Shown here piece after piece: positions 1-8,199 of a stretch of DNA of 64,000 nt (its first letter is position 1; the number at the start of each line of letters is the position of its first letter). Source of the stretch: Oceanobacillus oncorhynchi (GTDB taxonomy: Bacteria > Bacillota > Bacilli > Bacillales > Amphibacillaceae). Position numbers and translations under genes: made by a program. The DNA is taken from assembly GCF_000821065.1 (NCBI RefSeq), contig NZ_CDGG01000001.1, forward strand, positions 4,278,001-4,342,000, written 5' to 3'. A model generated the notes under the pieces. That model searched no databases. It saw only the letters and a program-made list of their open reading frames with translations, and was not told the origin of the DNA.

Positions 1-2046
1 CAGATCTTTTTCGCGGGTAAACAGCGATTGATTTTGTTTTTTCTGCGCTCCTCCTGACATAGAGCCTCCAGGGTGGACCATGTCTCCGTCCAGCGTGACA
101 ATCCGGTATCTGCGATGCAGTTTTATTGCAATGTCATTTGCATCCCGCAAGGTTTTAGCAATAACCACATTACCCATTAAATGCTGCACTGCTTTCTCAT
201 ATTTTTTAGCTTTCGGCTGCACTAAATCAGAAGCAACACCTACAAATCCCGGGTGCTCCCTTACTTCCTGTTTTCCTTCACTGGATAAAAAACGGGGCTG
301 AATCGATTTAAGCGGGAGAAAAGTTGCCCGCCCGCTATTGGTCTTTTTCAACCAATTAATCGCTTCTCTTGCCGCCTGGTCTGTTTCCACAACAATATTC
401 TGTGCTTGTCCGCCTAATACGGTCTCCACTGCCGTAATATAGTCTTTAGGGACATCCATTAACTCGATAACCGCCCCTTCTATATCCTTCAGCTTGCCTT
501 CTTCTCTTGCCCGTAACACCTGACGGACGCCCTGAAAGAAGCCCTGAAAGTCTTCCTTCATTTCTTCGAGCATTTCTTTTTTTGACTTTACTTTTTCAAT
601 GTATTGATAGCCTTGATAAAGCTTGGATTGCGCTTCCTCATATTGTGTGCGTTCTGATTGCAATTCAGCCTTTAACGTTTTTAATTGCTGCGCCTTCTTT
701 TCCAGCTGGTTCTGGTAAGTCTGCAAGACCTCTTCCGCAGCTGTCTGTTTATCTTGCAGCTCATTTCTCTCCGTGAGCATATCTTTAAATTTCATGGATT
801 GAGAATTATTTTTTGCTTCAATTTGCTCTTGCTGCCGATCAACAGATTGTTTTTCATTTCGATAAGCAGCCTGCTGGTTCAACAACTCGATATACTCCGC
901 TTTTAAATCCTCAATTCGGTTAGCTACATCTTCCGGCCGCATTGCTAATTTCTTTTCTAATTCTTTTTTCCTGGCCAAAGTATCAGTCTTCTCAGCCTCT
1001 AACTGCGCCAGCTTCTCCTGTTCATTTATTTTTTGTTTTTCCAGCACACGAACATTTGAAGTAACCCGATCTAACTGCTGTACAAGCTTTTCTTTATTCT
1101 CATCTGCGTGCTTGGAGCGTTCATCAAACAGTTGCTTCTTTCCTTCAAATTTCTCCAGTCGTTCTGTTATATCTAATAAATCCGTCTGCAGCTGCTCTAT
1201 TTCTGTTTCATATTGCTGTATATGTTTTTTTTCTTTTGCTACGTCCGTTTCGATCAGACGAATGGCTTCGGATTGTTCTTTCTGTTTTTTTTCGTTTACA
1301 GCTAAGTTTTCTAATACCTGCTGCCATTCCTGATGAATTTGTTCCATTTCCGTAATCAGCACAGAAATCTCTGTTTCTTGAAGTTCAGCCTGCAAGGTCT
1401 GATATTCTTTTGCTTTTTTTGATTGCTCCTCTAACGGATCCAGCTGCTGTTCAATTTCATAAACAATATCCTCGACACGATTCAGGTTCTCCTGCGTTTC
1501 AGCAAGCTTATATTCCGCTTTTTTCTTACGCTGCTTATATTTTAAAACGCCTGCCGCTTCCTCAAAAATCACACGGCGTTCCTCTGCTTTCGAGCTGAGA
1601 ATCTCCTCCACTCTTCCCTGACTGATAATAGAAAAAGCTTCTCTGCCCAGACCGGAATCAATAAACAGATCAACAATATCCTTCAGTCGGCAAACCTGTT
1701 TATTGATATAAAATTCGCTTTCCCCAGATCGATAAACCCTTCTTGTCACACTGACTTCTTCGTAATCCAGCGGTACGCGCTGATCTTTATTGTCTAATAC
1801 AAGGGTAACTTCAGCGATATTTAAAGGAGATCTCGAGTCACTCCCCTGGAATATAATATCTTCCATTTTGGATCCGCGCAGTGATTTCATAGATTGTTCA
1901 CCCAGCACCCAGCGGATTGCGTCAGTAATATTACTTTTCCCGCTTCCATTCGGACCTACTACCGCTGTTACTCCAGGTACAAAATCTACGTTAATTCGCT
2001 CTGCAAAGGATTTAAATCCAACACTTTCTAATCGCTTTAAATGCAT
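1..2046 (-). CDS. smc: Chromosome partition protein Smc (3' end cut by window)
   Basis: Structural maintenance of chromosomes ATPase; with ScpA/ScpB it compacts and segregates the nucleoid. The visible 682 residues cover the N-terminal head (Walker A GPNGSGKS at about residues 31-38), a long charged coiled coil from about 170 to 500, and a hinge ending near the glycine-rich GGSMSGG segment. The return coiled coil and C-terminal head with the signature and Walker B lie beyond position 1. I chose the ATG at 2044-2046 because AGGAGA lies about 6 bases upstream; an in-frame ATG two codons earlier directly abuts that site. In B. subtilis smc directly follows rnc; here 1.3 kb with repeats and an opposite-strand gene separates them. 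Very sure of identity. Confidence 0.97.
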   Translation of the reverse strand, partial: MHLKRLESVGFKSFAERINVDFVPGVTAVVGPNGSGKSNITDAIRWVLGEQSMKSLRGSKMEDIIFQGSDSRSPLNIAEVTLVLDNKDQRVPLDYEEVSVTRRVYRSGESEFYINKQVCRLKDIVDLFIDSGLGREAFSIISQGRVEEILSSKAEERRVIFEEAAGVLKYKQRKKKAEYKLAETQENLNRVEDIVYEIEQQLDPLEEQSKKAKEYQTLQAELQETEISVLITEMEQIHQEWQQVLENLAVNEKKQKEQSEAIRLIETDVAKEKKHIQQYETEIEQLQTDLLDITERLEKFEGKKQLFDERSKHADENKEKLVQQLDRVTSNVRVLEKQKINEQEKLAQLEAEKTDTLARKKELEKKLAMRPEDVANRIEDLKAEYIELLNQQAAYRNEKQSVDRQQEQIEAKNNSQSMKFKDMLTERNELQDKQTAAEEVLQTYQNQLEKKAQQLKTLKAELQSERTQYEEAQSKLYQGYQYIEKVKSKKEMLEEMKEDFQGFFQGVRQVLRAREEGKLKDIEGAVIELMDVPKDYITAVETVLGGQAQNIVVETDQAAREAINWLKKTNSGRATFLPLKSIQPRFLSSEGKQEVREHPGFVGVASDLVQPKAKKYEKAVQHLMGNVVIAKTLRDANDIAIKLHRRYRIVTLDGDMVHPGGSMSGGAQKKQNQSLFTREKDL

Positions 2047-2123
2047 AATCATTCTCCTAAAAATCTAATCTTTCTATTTTATCGTATCTATTTATCGTTA
2101 TCGTAAGAAAAACCAAGAATACC

Positions 2124-2554
2124 ACTTGGTCTTTAAAATATCGATGTTCTTGCCAAAGAGATGTCCGCTCCGGGAAGTCGCTTTCCGCGGGCAACGTTCA
2201 GCCACACGGTAAGAAAACCGCTTCCTGCTCAGGTCTATCTGTTGCTTTTCCCGCAGGAGTAGACAACATCCGCTCCCATCTTTGAAGAAATATGTTTTAT
2301 TTGCTTTCTTACAAAGAAATGAAGCTAATTCTAGCGACGCTTTTTGATGGGACGAGTAATCGCAGTCCCAGTCCCAGTGTGAAGACCCCGCAGAAAAAAA
2401 GTGACCTTCTTTTTTTCTACCCACAGGGCATAAGTGCGACTTTAGCTCTGTCTGCGCCTGTCGGCTTGCCAATCGCTAAGTCTTCTTTAAAGGAGATGAG
2501 CCTGGGGTCCACGGAAAGCGGAGTGTATTTCTGGGCCTAAGATTACTCACCCCA
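2124..2554. repeat. Composite of intergenic repeats upstream of smc
   Basis: No credible gene lies between smc and the small gene at 2963. The stretch is a mosaic. Positions 2124-2169 resemble 63399-63443. A CGCTTTCCGCGGGC block near 2174 is mirrored by ACGGAAAGCGGAG near 2512. A hairpin-core repeat is at 2348-2370. Positions 2419-2489 match 10442-10512 at about 64 of 71 bases. A second, inverted hairpin core is at 2532-2554. The order suggests repeats inserted into repeats. A 124-codon open frame on the minus strand is an artefact of this GC-rich DNA. Confidence 0.8.
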
Positions 2555-2804
2555 TGAAACCCGTTGGAGCGGCTATATTCAGCATTTTTTTATACTTTCT
2601 TATTCTTTAAAAAGTGGCTGACAGCAGCCTCTCTCATCATTTCATACGCAGCTTTATGATTTCCAAAGCTGTGGCAAAGTGAACATTTCAATAAAATGAA
2701 ACTTATTTCTTTCTTCCGCTGCTTGAATTGTTTAGCTAATATATTTTATCACATTATGACACTTTAGCCTATGCGCGACATGCTATTAATTCAGAAAGGA
2801 ATGC

Positions 2805-2834
2805 TTTAACGAAGGATAAAAATTATGCTATAAT
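2805..2834 (+). promoter_or_regulatory. Candidate sigma-A promoter for the UPF0435 gene
   Basis: TTTAAC at 2805-2810 and a perfect TATAAT at 2829-2834 are separated by 18 bases. The leader to the start at 2963 would be about 120 bases and holds an inverted repeat, CGTACATAG at 2867-2875 and CTATGTACG at 2915-2923. Confidence 0.5.
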
Positions 2835-2962
2835 TAACACTTGTTATAAGATTAATTTTATTTATTCGTACATAGCCCATTTGAAATACCATTCATTCCT
2901 ATTTTGTACTTTTTCTATGTACGGATAAAATTCCTGAAGAGGATAAATAAGAGGAGGATACG

Positions 2963-3184
2963 ATGCAGTTAGAGCAGCCAAGCAAGGAAAATATGGAGTA
3001 TATGCTTCAAGAGTTAGCTGAAAAGCTACAGGTAGTAAATCGTTCAATTATGGACGCAGAGGATTATAACCTTGAAAAATATGAGGACTTAAAATGGATG
3101 TATGATATGGTTATCAGTAAAGGCCGTTTAAGCGCGTCAGAAACACAGGCCTTTATAAATGAATTAGCAGCCATTCGCAAATGA
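2963..3184 (+). CDS. UPF0435 (DUF1128) protein, YfkK-like
   Basis: A 73-residue, probably helical cytoplasmic protein of unknown function. The pattern NMEYM near the N-terminus, EKLQVVN, LKWMYDMV in the middle and SASETQAF near the end matches the UPF0435 family (B. subtilis YfkK) along its full length. A strong ribosome site, GAGGAGGA, precedes the ATG. It is the only plus-strand gene in this part of the window and sits alone between rnc and smc, an unusual place, so it looks inserted or relocated together with the repeats around it. I know of no defined function. Confidence 0.85.
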   Translation: MQLEQPSKENMEYMLQELAEKLQVVNRSIMDAEDYNLEKYEDLKWMYDMVISKGRLSASETQAFINELAAIRK

Positions 3185-3217
3185 CACAGAAAGCCTAAGG
3201 CTGCAACGCTTAGGAAC

Positions 3218-3240
3218 TGGGGCTTCGATTACTCATCCCA
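3218..3240 (-). repeat. Hairpin-core repeat copy (inverted)
   Basis: On the minus strand this reads TGGGAT, loop GAGTAATCGA, then AGCCCCA. It is the same hairpin core found at 2348, 22220, 25049, 36325 and 47688, and lies between the UPF0435 stop and the rnc terminator. Confidence 0.7.
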
Positions 3241-3283
3241 GTGAAAAAGTTGCCACAGTACCTTTTCAGCCATGCAATATAAG

Positions 3284-3337
3284 AAAAACGTTACGCAAGA
3301 ACAAGCAGCTAAATTATCCTTGCGTAACGTTTTTTTA
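3284..3337. terminator. Bidirectional terminator between UPF0435 gene and rnc
   Basis: A perfect 12-bp stem (ACGTTACGCAAG at 3288-3299 and CTTGCGTAACGT at 3319-3330) is followed by T-runs in both directions. It ends transcripts from both convergent genes and touches the rnc stop codon. Confidence 0.85.
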
Positions 3338-4021
3338 TTCTGGAAGTTTTTTCTCAAGCGCTGCTCTGGCTGCCTTTTGCTCAGCTTCTTTTTTTGTTCT
3401 TCCGTTTCCTTTTCCAGCGGGTTCTCCCTGAATTACAACCTGAGCGATAAACTCTTTATAATGAGAAGGTCCGCGCTCTTCAATAATCTCATACTCAATT
3501 TTTCTATCTTTTTGCTGCTGAACGATTTCCTGAAGATGACTTTTATAATCCATCACACTTGTTGACGTATCTACTGTTAATGCAGGGAAAATATGCATAT
3601 TTAGAAAACGAAGCACCGCATCAAAGCCTTGATCTAAATAAAGTGCTCCTAAAAAGGCCTCAAATGCATCCGCTAGAATGGCAGGTCTTTGACGTCCGCC
3701 AGTCTTATCTTCTCCTTTACCTAAAAGGATGTATTTCCCAAAGTCAAATTGTTTTGCAAATACCGTTAAAGACGCCTCACAGACAATAGCTGCACGTAAT
3801 TTGGTCATCTCTCCCTCAGGCATTTCCTGATTATTCCTATATAAATATTGTGAAACAGCTAATTCCAGTACGGCATCTCCTAAAAATTCCAGCCGCTCGT
3901 TATCATTCAGCTTGCTTTTTTTATATTCATTGACATAAGAAGAATGTGTAAATGCTTCCTTTAATAAATCTTTTTGTTGAAAAGTTATTCCTAATTCATT
4001 CTCCAGCTGGCTTAATTCCAA
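3335..4021 (-). CDS. rnc: Ribonuclease III
   Basis: Double-strand-specific endoribonuclease for rRNA precursor processing and RNA decay. The N-terminal endonuclease domain carries the signature NERLEFLGDAVLEL with its Mg2+-binding acidic residues and a second acidic cluster at DAFEAFLGALYLD. The last 70 residues are a dsRNA-binding domain ending in KKEAEQKAARAALEKK. I prefer the TTG at 4019-4021 because AAGGAG sits 6 bases before it; an ATG 7 codons upstream has no ribosome site. It lies downstream of acpP, as in B. subtilis, but 0.25 kb away with a hairpin between. Confidence 0.95.
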   Translation of the reverse strand: MELSQLENELGITFQQKDLLKEAFTHSSYVNEYKKSKLNDNERLEFLGDAVLELAVSQYLYRNNQEMPEGEMTKLRAAIVCEASLTVFAKQFDFGKYILLGKGEDKTGGRQRPAILADAFEAFLGALYLDQGFDAVLRFLNMHIFPALTVDTSTSVMDYKSHLQEIVQQQKDRKIEYEIIEERGPSHYKEFIAQVVIQGEPAGKGNGRTKKEAEQKAARAALEKKLPE

Positions 4022-4226
4022 ATTAATCTCCTTCACCCCCATAAAATAAATGATTTCACACTTTCTAAAGAAACAAATAAACGTTGCCGGAATTCTTTAA
4101 TACATACAGATACTGACTTATATAACCTTTATTTTACCACATACTTTAATAAATTATTTATTTCATGATTAAGCACGGCCACCAGCACCATCTTTCAATA
4201 AGACAGGTAACCACTACGTTAAATAG

Positions 4227-4262
4227 CTATGGGAAAGCCTCTAAAAAGAAGCTTTCCCATAG
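4227..4262 (-). terminator. Hairpin after acpP
   Basis: A perfect 12-bp stem, CTATGGGAAAGC at 4227-4238 and GCTTTCCCATAG at 4251-4262, follows the acpP stop. The T-run on the minus strand is poor, so it may be a partial terminator or an mRNA-stabilising hairpin before rnc. Confidence 0.55.
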
Positions 4263-4276
4263 GTTGTTTTTATTCA

Positions 4277-4510
4277 TTAAGCTTTGCTGTTTATGTAATC
4301 TACAGCATCACCTACTGTATTAATCTTTTCAGCATCTTCATCAGCAATTTCAATATCAAACTCGTCTTCTAATTCCATAACAAGCTCAACAACATCTAGT
4401 GAATCTGCTTCAAGGTCATCTTTAAATGAAGCTTCTAAAACTACTTTTTCTTCGTCTACATCCAGACGATCAGAAATAATAGACTTTACTTGTTCAAACA
4501 CATCTGCCAT
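4277..4510 (-). CDS. acpP: Acyl carrier protein
   Basis: Carries the growing acyl chain in type II fatty acid synthesis on a 4'-phosphopantetheine arm. The 77-residue acidic four-helix protein has the attachment motif [10 protein letters not shown] with the modified Ser at residue 37. I chose the ATG at 4508-4510, preceded by GGAGGTGA; the longer open frame would place this ribosome site inside the coding region. It is the last gene of the fapR-plsX-fabD-fabG-acpP cluster, separated from fabG by about 195 bases without a gene, so it may also have its own promoter, as ACP is needed in excess. Confidence 0.97.
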   Translation of the reverse strand: MADVFEQVKSIISDRLDVDEEKVVLEASFKDDLEADSLDVVELVMELEDEFDIEIADEDAEKINTVGDAVDYINSKA

Positions 4511-4705
4511 TACCCGTTCACCTCCTTTCAAAATATATCATTATTTTTTGTTTCACTTTAAAAATTAAAAAGCAGAACGGACATGATGTCCTATTATTGA
4601 CGCTGGTCACATGATGCGGCCATTTTTAGTCAATGAAAGTGTAACTGAGGTGTTTGCCTAAAGGCTTCGCAAATACCAATTTTTCTTTATTGTTCTGCAA
4701 TTGTA

Positions 4706-5446
4706 TTACATCACCATTCCACCGTCAATATGAATGGTCTGCCCTGTAATATAATTTGCATCTTCACTTGCTAAAAAGCGGACAACCCGTGCGACGTCTT
4801 CCGGTTTGCCTAAGCGCGCTAACGGCACTAATTGCAATAAAGATTCCTGTTGTTCTTCACTTAATAAATCCGTCATATCTGTAGAAATAAACCCTGGTGC
4901 AACAGCATTCACTAAGATATTTCGTGAAGCAAGCTCTTTTGCGGTTGTTTTGGTTAAACCAATTACTCCCGCTTTGGCTGCAACATAATTAGCCTGTCCG
5001 GGATTTCCGCTTACTCCGACGATGGAAGCTACATTAATAATACGTCCTGATTTTTGCTTCATCATTTGACGGGTGACTGCTTTCGTACATAAGAACGTGC
5101 CTTTCAGGTTGGTTTGAATCACCTGATCGAATTCATCTTCTTTCATTCGCATCAATAAATTATCCTTCGTAATACCGGCATTGTTCACCAATATATCGAT
5201 CGATCCAAATTCTTCCACAGCCTGCTTCATGAGTTGTTTAACAGATTCTTCCTCAGAAATATTTGCCTGTACTTTAACTGCTTTTACTCCGAGCTCCTGA
5301 ATTTCTCCAACAACCTCTTCTGCTTTTGCTTCACTACCTGAATAGTTTACAATGACATTTGCTCCATTTTTTGCCAGTTCCAAAGCAATTGCTCTGCCAA
5401 TCCCTCTGGAAGCTCCCGTTACTACTGCTGTTTGACCTTGTAACAT
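4706..5446 (-). CDS. fabG: 3-oxoacyl-[acyl-carrier-protein] reductase
   Basis: NADPH-dependent reduction of 3-ketoacyl-ACP, the first reductive step of each elongation cycle. A classical short-chain dehydrogenase: cofactor motif TGASRGIG at about residues 10-17, NNAG in the middle, and a catalytic Ser followed by Tyr-x3-Lys in the segment NVASIVG...NYVAAKAG. At 246 residues it has the normal length. The ATG at 5444-5446 overlaps the fabD stop by one base (TAATG) behind AAGGAGGAAG, so the two are translationally coupled. The longer open frame reading into fabD is not used. Confidence 0.97.
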   Translation of the reverse strand: MLQGQTAVVTGASRGIGRAIALELAKNGANVIVNYSGSEAKAEEVVGEIQELGVKAVKVQANISEEESVKQLMKQAVEEFGSIDILVNNAGITKDNLLMRMKEDEFDQVIQTNLKGTFLCTKAVTRQMMKQKSGRIINVASIVGVSGNPGQANYVAAKAGVIGLTKTTAKELASRNILVNAVAPGFISTDMTDLLSEEQQESLLQLVPLARLGKPEDVARVVRFLASEDANYITGQTIHIDGGMVM

Positions 5447-6384
5447 TATTCTTCCTCCTTGTACCAGCGAATAAACGCGTCGAGTGATTCCTGATCCTGT
5501 ACAGCAAATGTTTTTGTTTTCCGATCGATTTTTTTCAATAATCCACAAAGTACTTTACCTGTACCTACTTCAACAAATGCATCCACATCTTCTTCCAGCA
5601 TCTTTTGAATCGATTCTTCAAAACGTACCGGCGAGTAGAGCTGCTGTACTAATAATTCTTTCATGGTTTCTTTTTCCGTTACTGCATCAGCTGAAACATT
5701 TGCATAAACAGGTGTTTTTGCATCTCCTAGAGCTGTTTCATTTAAATGTGCTGCAAAATCCTCGTTAGCCTGCTTCATCAACCCGGAATGGAACGGTCCG
5801 CTTACATTTAGCGGCAATACCCGTTTTGCTCCTGCTTCTTTTAATAATGCAGCTGCTTGTTCCACGCCTGCAACAGAACCGGAAATAACAATCTGCCCCG
5901 GACAATTTAAATTGGCAATATCTACAATTTCGTCTTTCACTTGCTCAAGTGCTTCCTGAACCTTGTCCTGACCAAGACCTAACACAGCAGCCATGGTTCC
6001 CTGCCCTTTTGGAAATGCCTGTTCCATTAAACGTCCTCTTACTTTAACAAGCTGAATTGCGTCCTGCCATTTGATTGCACCAGCAGCAACTAATGCACTG
6101 TACTCCCCCAAGCTATGTCCAACAACCATCGAAGGCTGAATGCCGTTTTCTTCTAAGAGCTTGGATACGGCAACACTGGATAATAATAGTGCCGGCTGTG
6201 TATTCTCTGTTTCCGTCAAAGTTTCTTTCGGTCCTTCAAACATAAGTGTCTGGATATCCATATCCAGCACTTCGTTTGCTTCTTGATACAGAGCCTGCAC
6301 CTGCGGATAAGCGTCATATAAATCTTTCCCCATGCCAACAGCCTGCGACCCTTGTCCCGGGAACATAAATGCAATACGTTTCAT
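5446..6384 (-). CDS. fabD: Malonyl-CoA:ACP transacylase
   Basis: Moves malonyl from CoA to ACP to feed chain elongation. It has the N-terminal FPGQGSQ oxyanion motif, the nucleophile elbow GHSLGEY with Ser at about residue 91, a conserved GRLMEQA arginine, and the catalytic His in GPFHSG near residue 200. The 312-residue length is usual. The start directly abuts the plsX stop and the stop overlaps fabG, so the genes form one operon. Confidence 0.97.
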   Translation of the reverse strand: MKRIAFMFPGQGSQAVGMGKDLYDAYPQVQALYQEANEVLDMDIQTLMFEGPKETLTETENTQPALLLSSVAVSKLLEENGIQPSMVVGHSLGEYSALVAAGAIKWQDAIQLVKVRGRLMEQAFPKGQGTMAAVLGLGQDKVQEALEQVKDEIVDIANLNCPGQIVISGSVAGVEQAAALLKEAGAKRVLPLNVSGPFHSGLMKQANEDFAAHLNETALGDAKTPVYANVSADAVTEKETMKELLVQQLYSPVRFEESIQKMLEEDVDAFVEVGTGKVLCGLLKKIDRKTKTFAVQDQESLDAFIRWYKEEE

Positions 6385-7386
6385 TTATTTCTCCTCCTCT
6401 TCATTGATCGTTTCAATGGTATTCTGAATCGTTGCGGTCACATTGTTCTCAACCATATAAACTGCCTGCTTCACAGCATTGGTGATTGCCCGGCTTTTGG
6501 AAGATCCGTGCGCTTTAATTACTGGTGCAGAAAGTCCAAATAACCCCGCACCGCCATACTCTGAGTAATCTAACCGGTCTTTTATACCTTTCAAGTCATT
6601 TTTAACAAGCGCCGCAGCAATTTTGGTTTTTGTGGAAGACATAAAAGCACCTTTTAAAAGAGAAAAGATTGTTTCGGCAACTCCTTCCATGGTTTTTAAT
6701 GCTACGTTTCCGCTAAAGCCATCAGTCACCACAACATCTGCCACACCATTTAATATATCTCTTGCTTCTACATTCCCTACAAAATGGATGGGTGCATTTT
6801 CTAGAAGCTGAAAAGCTTTTTTCGTTAAGTCATTCCCTTTTCCATCTTCTGTGCCTACATTTAATAAGCCGACTCGAGGCTTTTTAATATTTCTTACTCT
6901 CTCCACATAAATGGAGCCCATAATACCATATTGAAGCAGATGCTCTGGTTTTGCGTCAACATTTGCGCCGACATCAAGCATTAAGAAGCCTTGCCCGTCT
7001 ACTGTTGGAAAAGTAGGACTCAATGCAGGGCGGTCAATTCCTGGAATACGCCCCACGACAAACAAGCCGGCACTCATTAATGCGCCTGTATTCCCTGCAG
7101 AAATACATGCATCTGCCTCTCCGTCTTTAACAGCTTTAGCCATTAAAACAAGGGAAGCATTCTTTTTGCGCCGTACTGCTTTTACTGGTTCATCCTCTGA
7201 GGTTATTTTTTCATCTGTATGTATGATTTTAATTTGCTTGCTGTCCGTTAAAATTGGTTTAATTTGATTTTCATCCCCATAGAGGGTAATTTGTAAATCT
7301 TTATTTTCTTTTACAGCTTCCATGGCACCTAATACAATTTCCTTTGGTGCATGGTCGCCTCCCATTGCATCTATCGCTAATCGCAT
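6385..7386 (-). CDS. plsX: Phosphate acyltransferase PlsX
   Basis: Converts acyl-ACP to acyl-phosphate for PlsY, linking fatty acid to phospholipid synthesis at the membrane surface. The N-terminal [11 protein letters not shown] motif and the glycine-rich [10 protein letters not shown] segment are diagnostic. At 333 residues it matches the family. The start at 7384-7386 has AAGGAGA upstream, five bases after the fapR stop; the longer open frame would add 22 unrelated residues. Predicted FapR regulon member. Confidence 0.97.
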   Translation of the reverse strand: MRLAIDAMGGDHAPKEIVLGAMEAVKENKDLQITLYGDENQIKPILTDSKQIKIIHTDEKITSEDEPVKAVRRKKNASLVLMAKAVKDGEADACISAGNTGALMSAGLFVVGRIPGIDRPALSPTFPTVDGQGFLMLDVGANVDAKPEHLLQYGIMGSIYVERVRNIKKPRVGLLNVGTEDGKGNDLTKKAFQLLENAPIHFVGNVEARDILNGVADVVVTDGFSGNVALKTMEGVAETIFSLLKGAFMSSTKTKIAAALVKNDLKGIKDRLDYSEYGGAGLFGLSAPVIKAHGSSKSRAITNAVKQAVYMVENNVTATIQNTIETINEEEEK

Positions 7387-7390
7387 TGAT

Positions 7391-7963
7391 TTATTCTCCT
7401 TTGCTTTCACTGGAATGAAACATGAAAAATTCACCTGTAAGCACAGGCTCATTATTCACAAAGCTGTTCACTTCCACGATGGTGTATCCCCGCTTGTCTC
7501 TTCCTTTAACAACCGCTTTGGCAACCACTCTTTCTCCTTCTTTCACCTGTCTTTTAAAGCGAAGAGTGGATTTCGCGGTTAAAGCAAGTTCATCGTTAAT
7601 GACGGCTACAGCTAATGAATTTGCCTGGGCGAACAGATGATGCCCTCTGGCGATTTTATTTCTGGAAAAAACAAACTCTGACGTGATATCGAGCATAGAG
7701 ATAGCCCGCTCATCCAACTCCAAATCAATAATATCTCCAATTACTTCTTCCACTGGCAAAGCTTTAACCGTTTCATTCCATTGCTTTGTAGCAACATGTT
7801 TTATCCGTTCACGAAGTTCAGGAATAGACAGCTCCATACGGTCCAGCCGAATCGTTTGAATACTCACTTGAAAATCTTTAGCAAGCTGTTCATCCGTTAC
7901 AAATGGAGAGTCTTCGATTTTTTCTCTTAATAACGATTGCCGTTCTGCTTTTGATCGTCTCAT
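7391..7963 (-). CDS. fapR: Fatty acid biosynthesis repressor FapR
   Basis: Malonyl-CoA-sensing repressor of fatty acid and phospholipid genes. The N-terminal DeoR-like helix-turn-helix ([19 protein letters not shown]) joins a hot-dog effector domain containing [17 protein letters not shown], both nearly identical in pattern to B. subtilis FapR. I start at the ATG giving MRRSKAERQ, aligned with B. subtilis; an ATG three codons earlier is also possible. It heads the operon and has a matching operator about 160 bases upstream, so it is probably autorepressed. Confidence 0.96.
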   Translation of the reverse strand: MRRSKAERQSLLREKIEDSPFVTDEQLAKDFQVSIQTIRLDRMELSIPELRERIKHVATKQWNETVKALPVEEVIGDIIDLELDERAISMLDITSEFVFSRNKIARGHHLFAQANSLAVAVINDELALTAKSTLRFKRQVKEGERVVAKAVVKGRDKRGYTIVEVNSFVNNEPVLTGEFFMFHSSESKGE

Positions 7964-8120
7964 TTCTATCATCAAACTTTCATTTAATATTTTCAGAGGT
8001 GTCGATTCTTTTTTGCCATATTACAATAGCTTCGGAAGGGCATGTAATCGCCGTCCCGGCTCTTGTCCCGATCCGGGAAAAAGAGCGCTTATTGAATACT
8101 GCCGATGGTGAAGTTTCGTT

Positions 8121-8170
8121 TTAAGACTTGGTACTAATAGTAATATATAATAGCATGCTTTTTTATGCAA
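8121..8170 (-). promoter_or_regulatory. fapR promoter with FapR operator
   Basis: On the minus strand TTGCAT (8165-8170) and TATATT (8142-8147) are 17 bases apart. Just downstream at 8121-8137 is a 17-bp near-palindrome, TTAGTACCAAGTCTTAA, whose left half equals the known FapR half-site TTAGTACC. Placement at the transcription start fits direct repression when malonyl-CoA is low. The leader to fapR is about 160 bases and contains a degenerate hairpin-core repeat near 8036-8055. Confidence 0.8.
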
Positions 8171-8199
8171 GTAATCTATTGATTTAACTGCTGTCTCTG

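Noticed and set aside
2098..2472. 124-codon minus-strand open frame
   Set aside because: It runs across several intergenic repeats, has no ribosome site and no family resemblance; composition follows the GC-rich palindromes.
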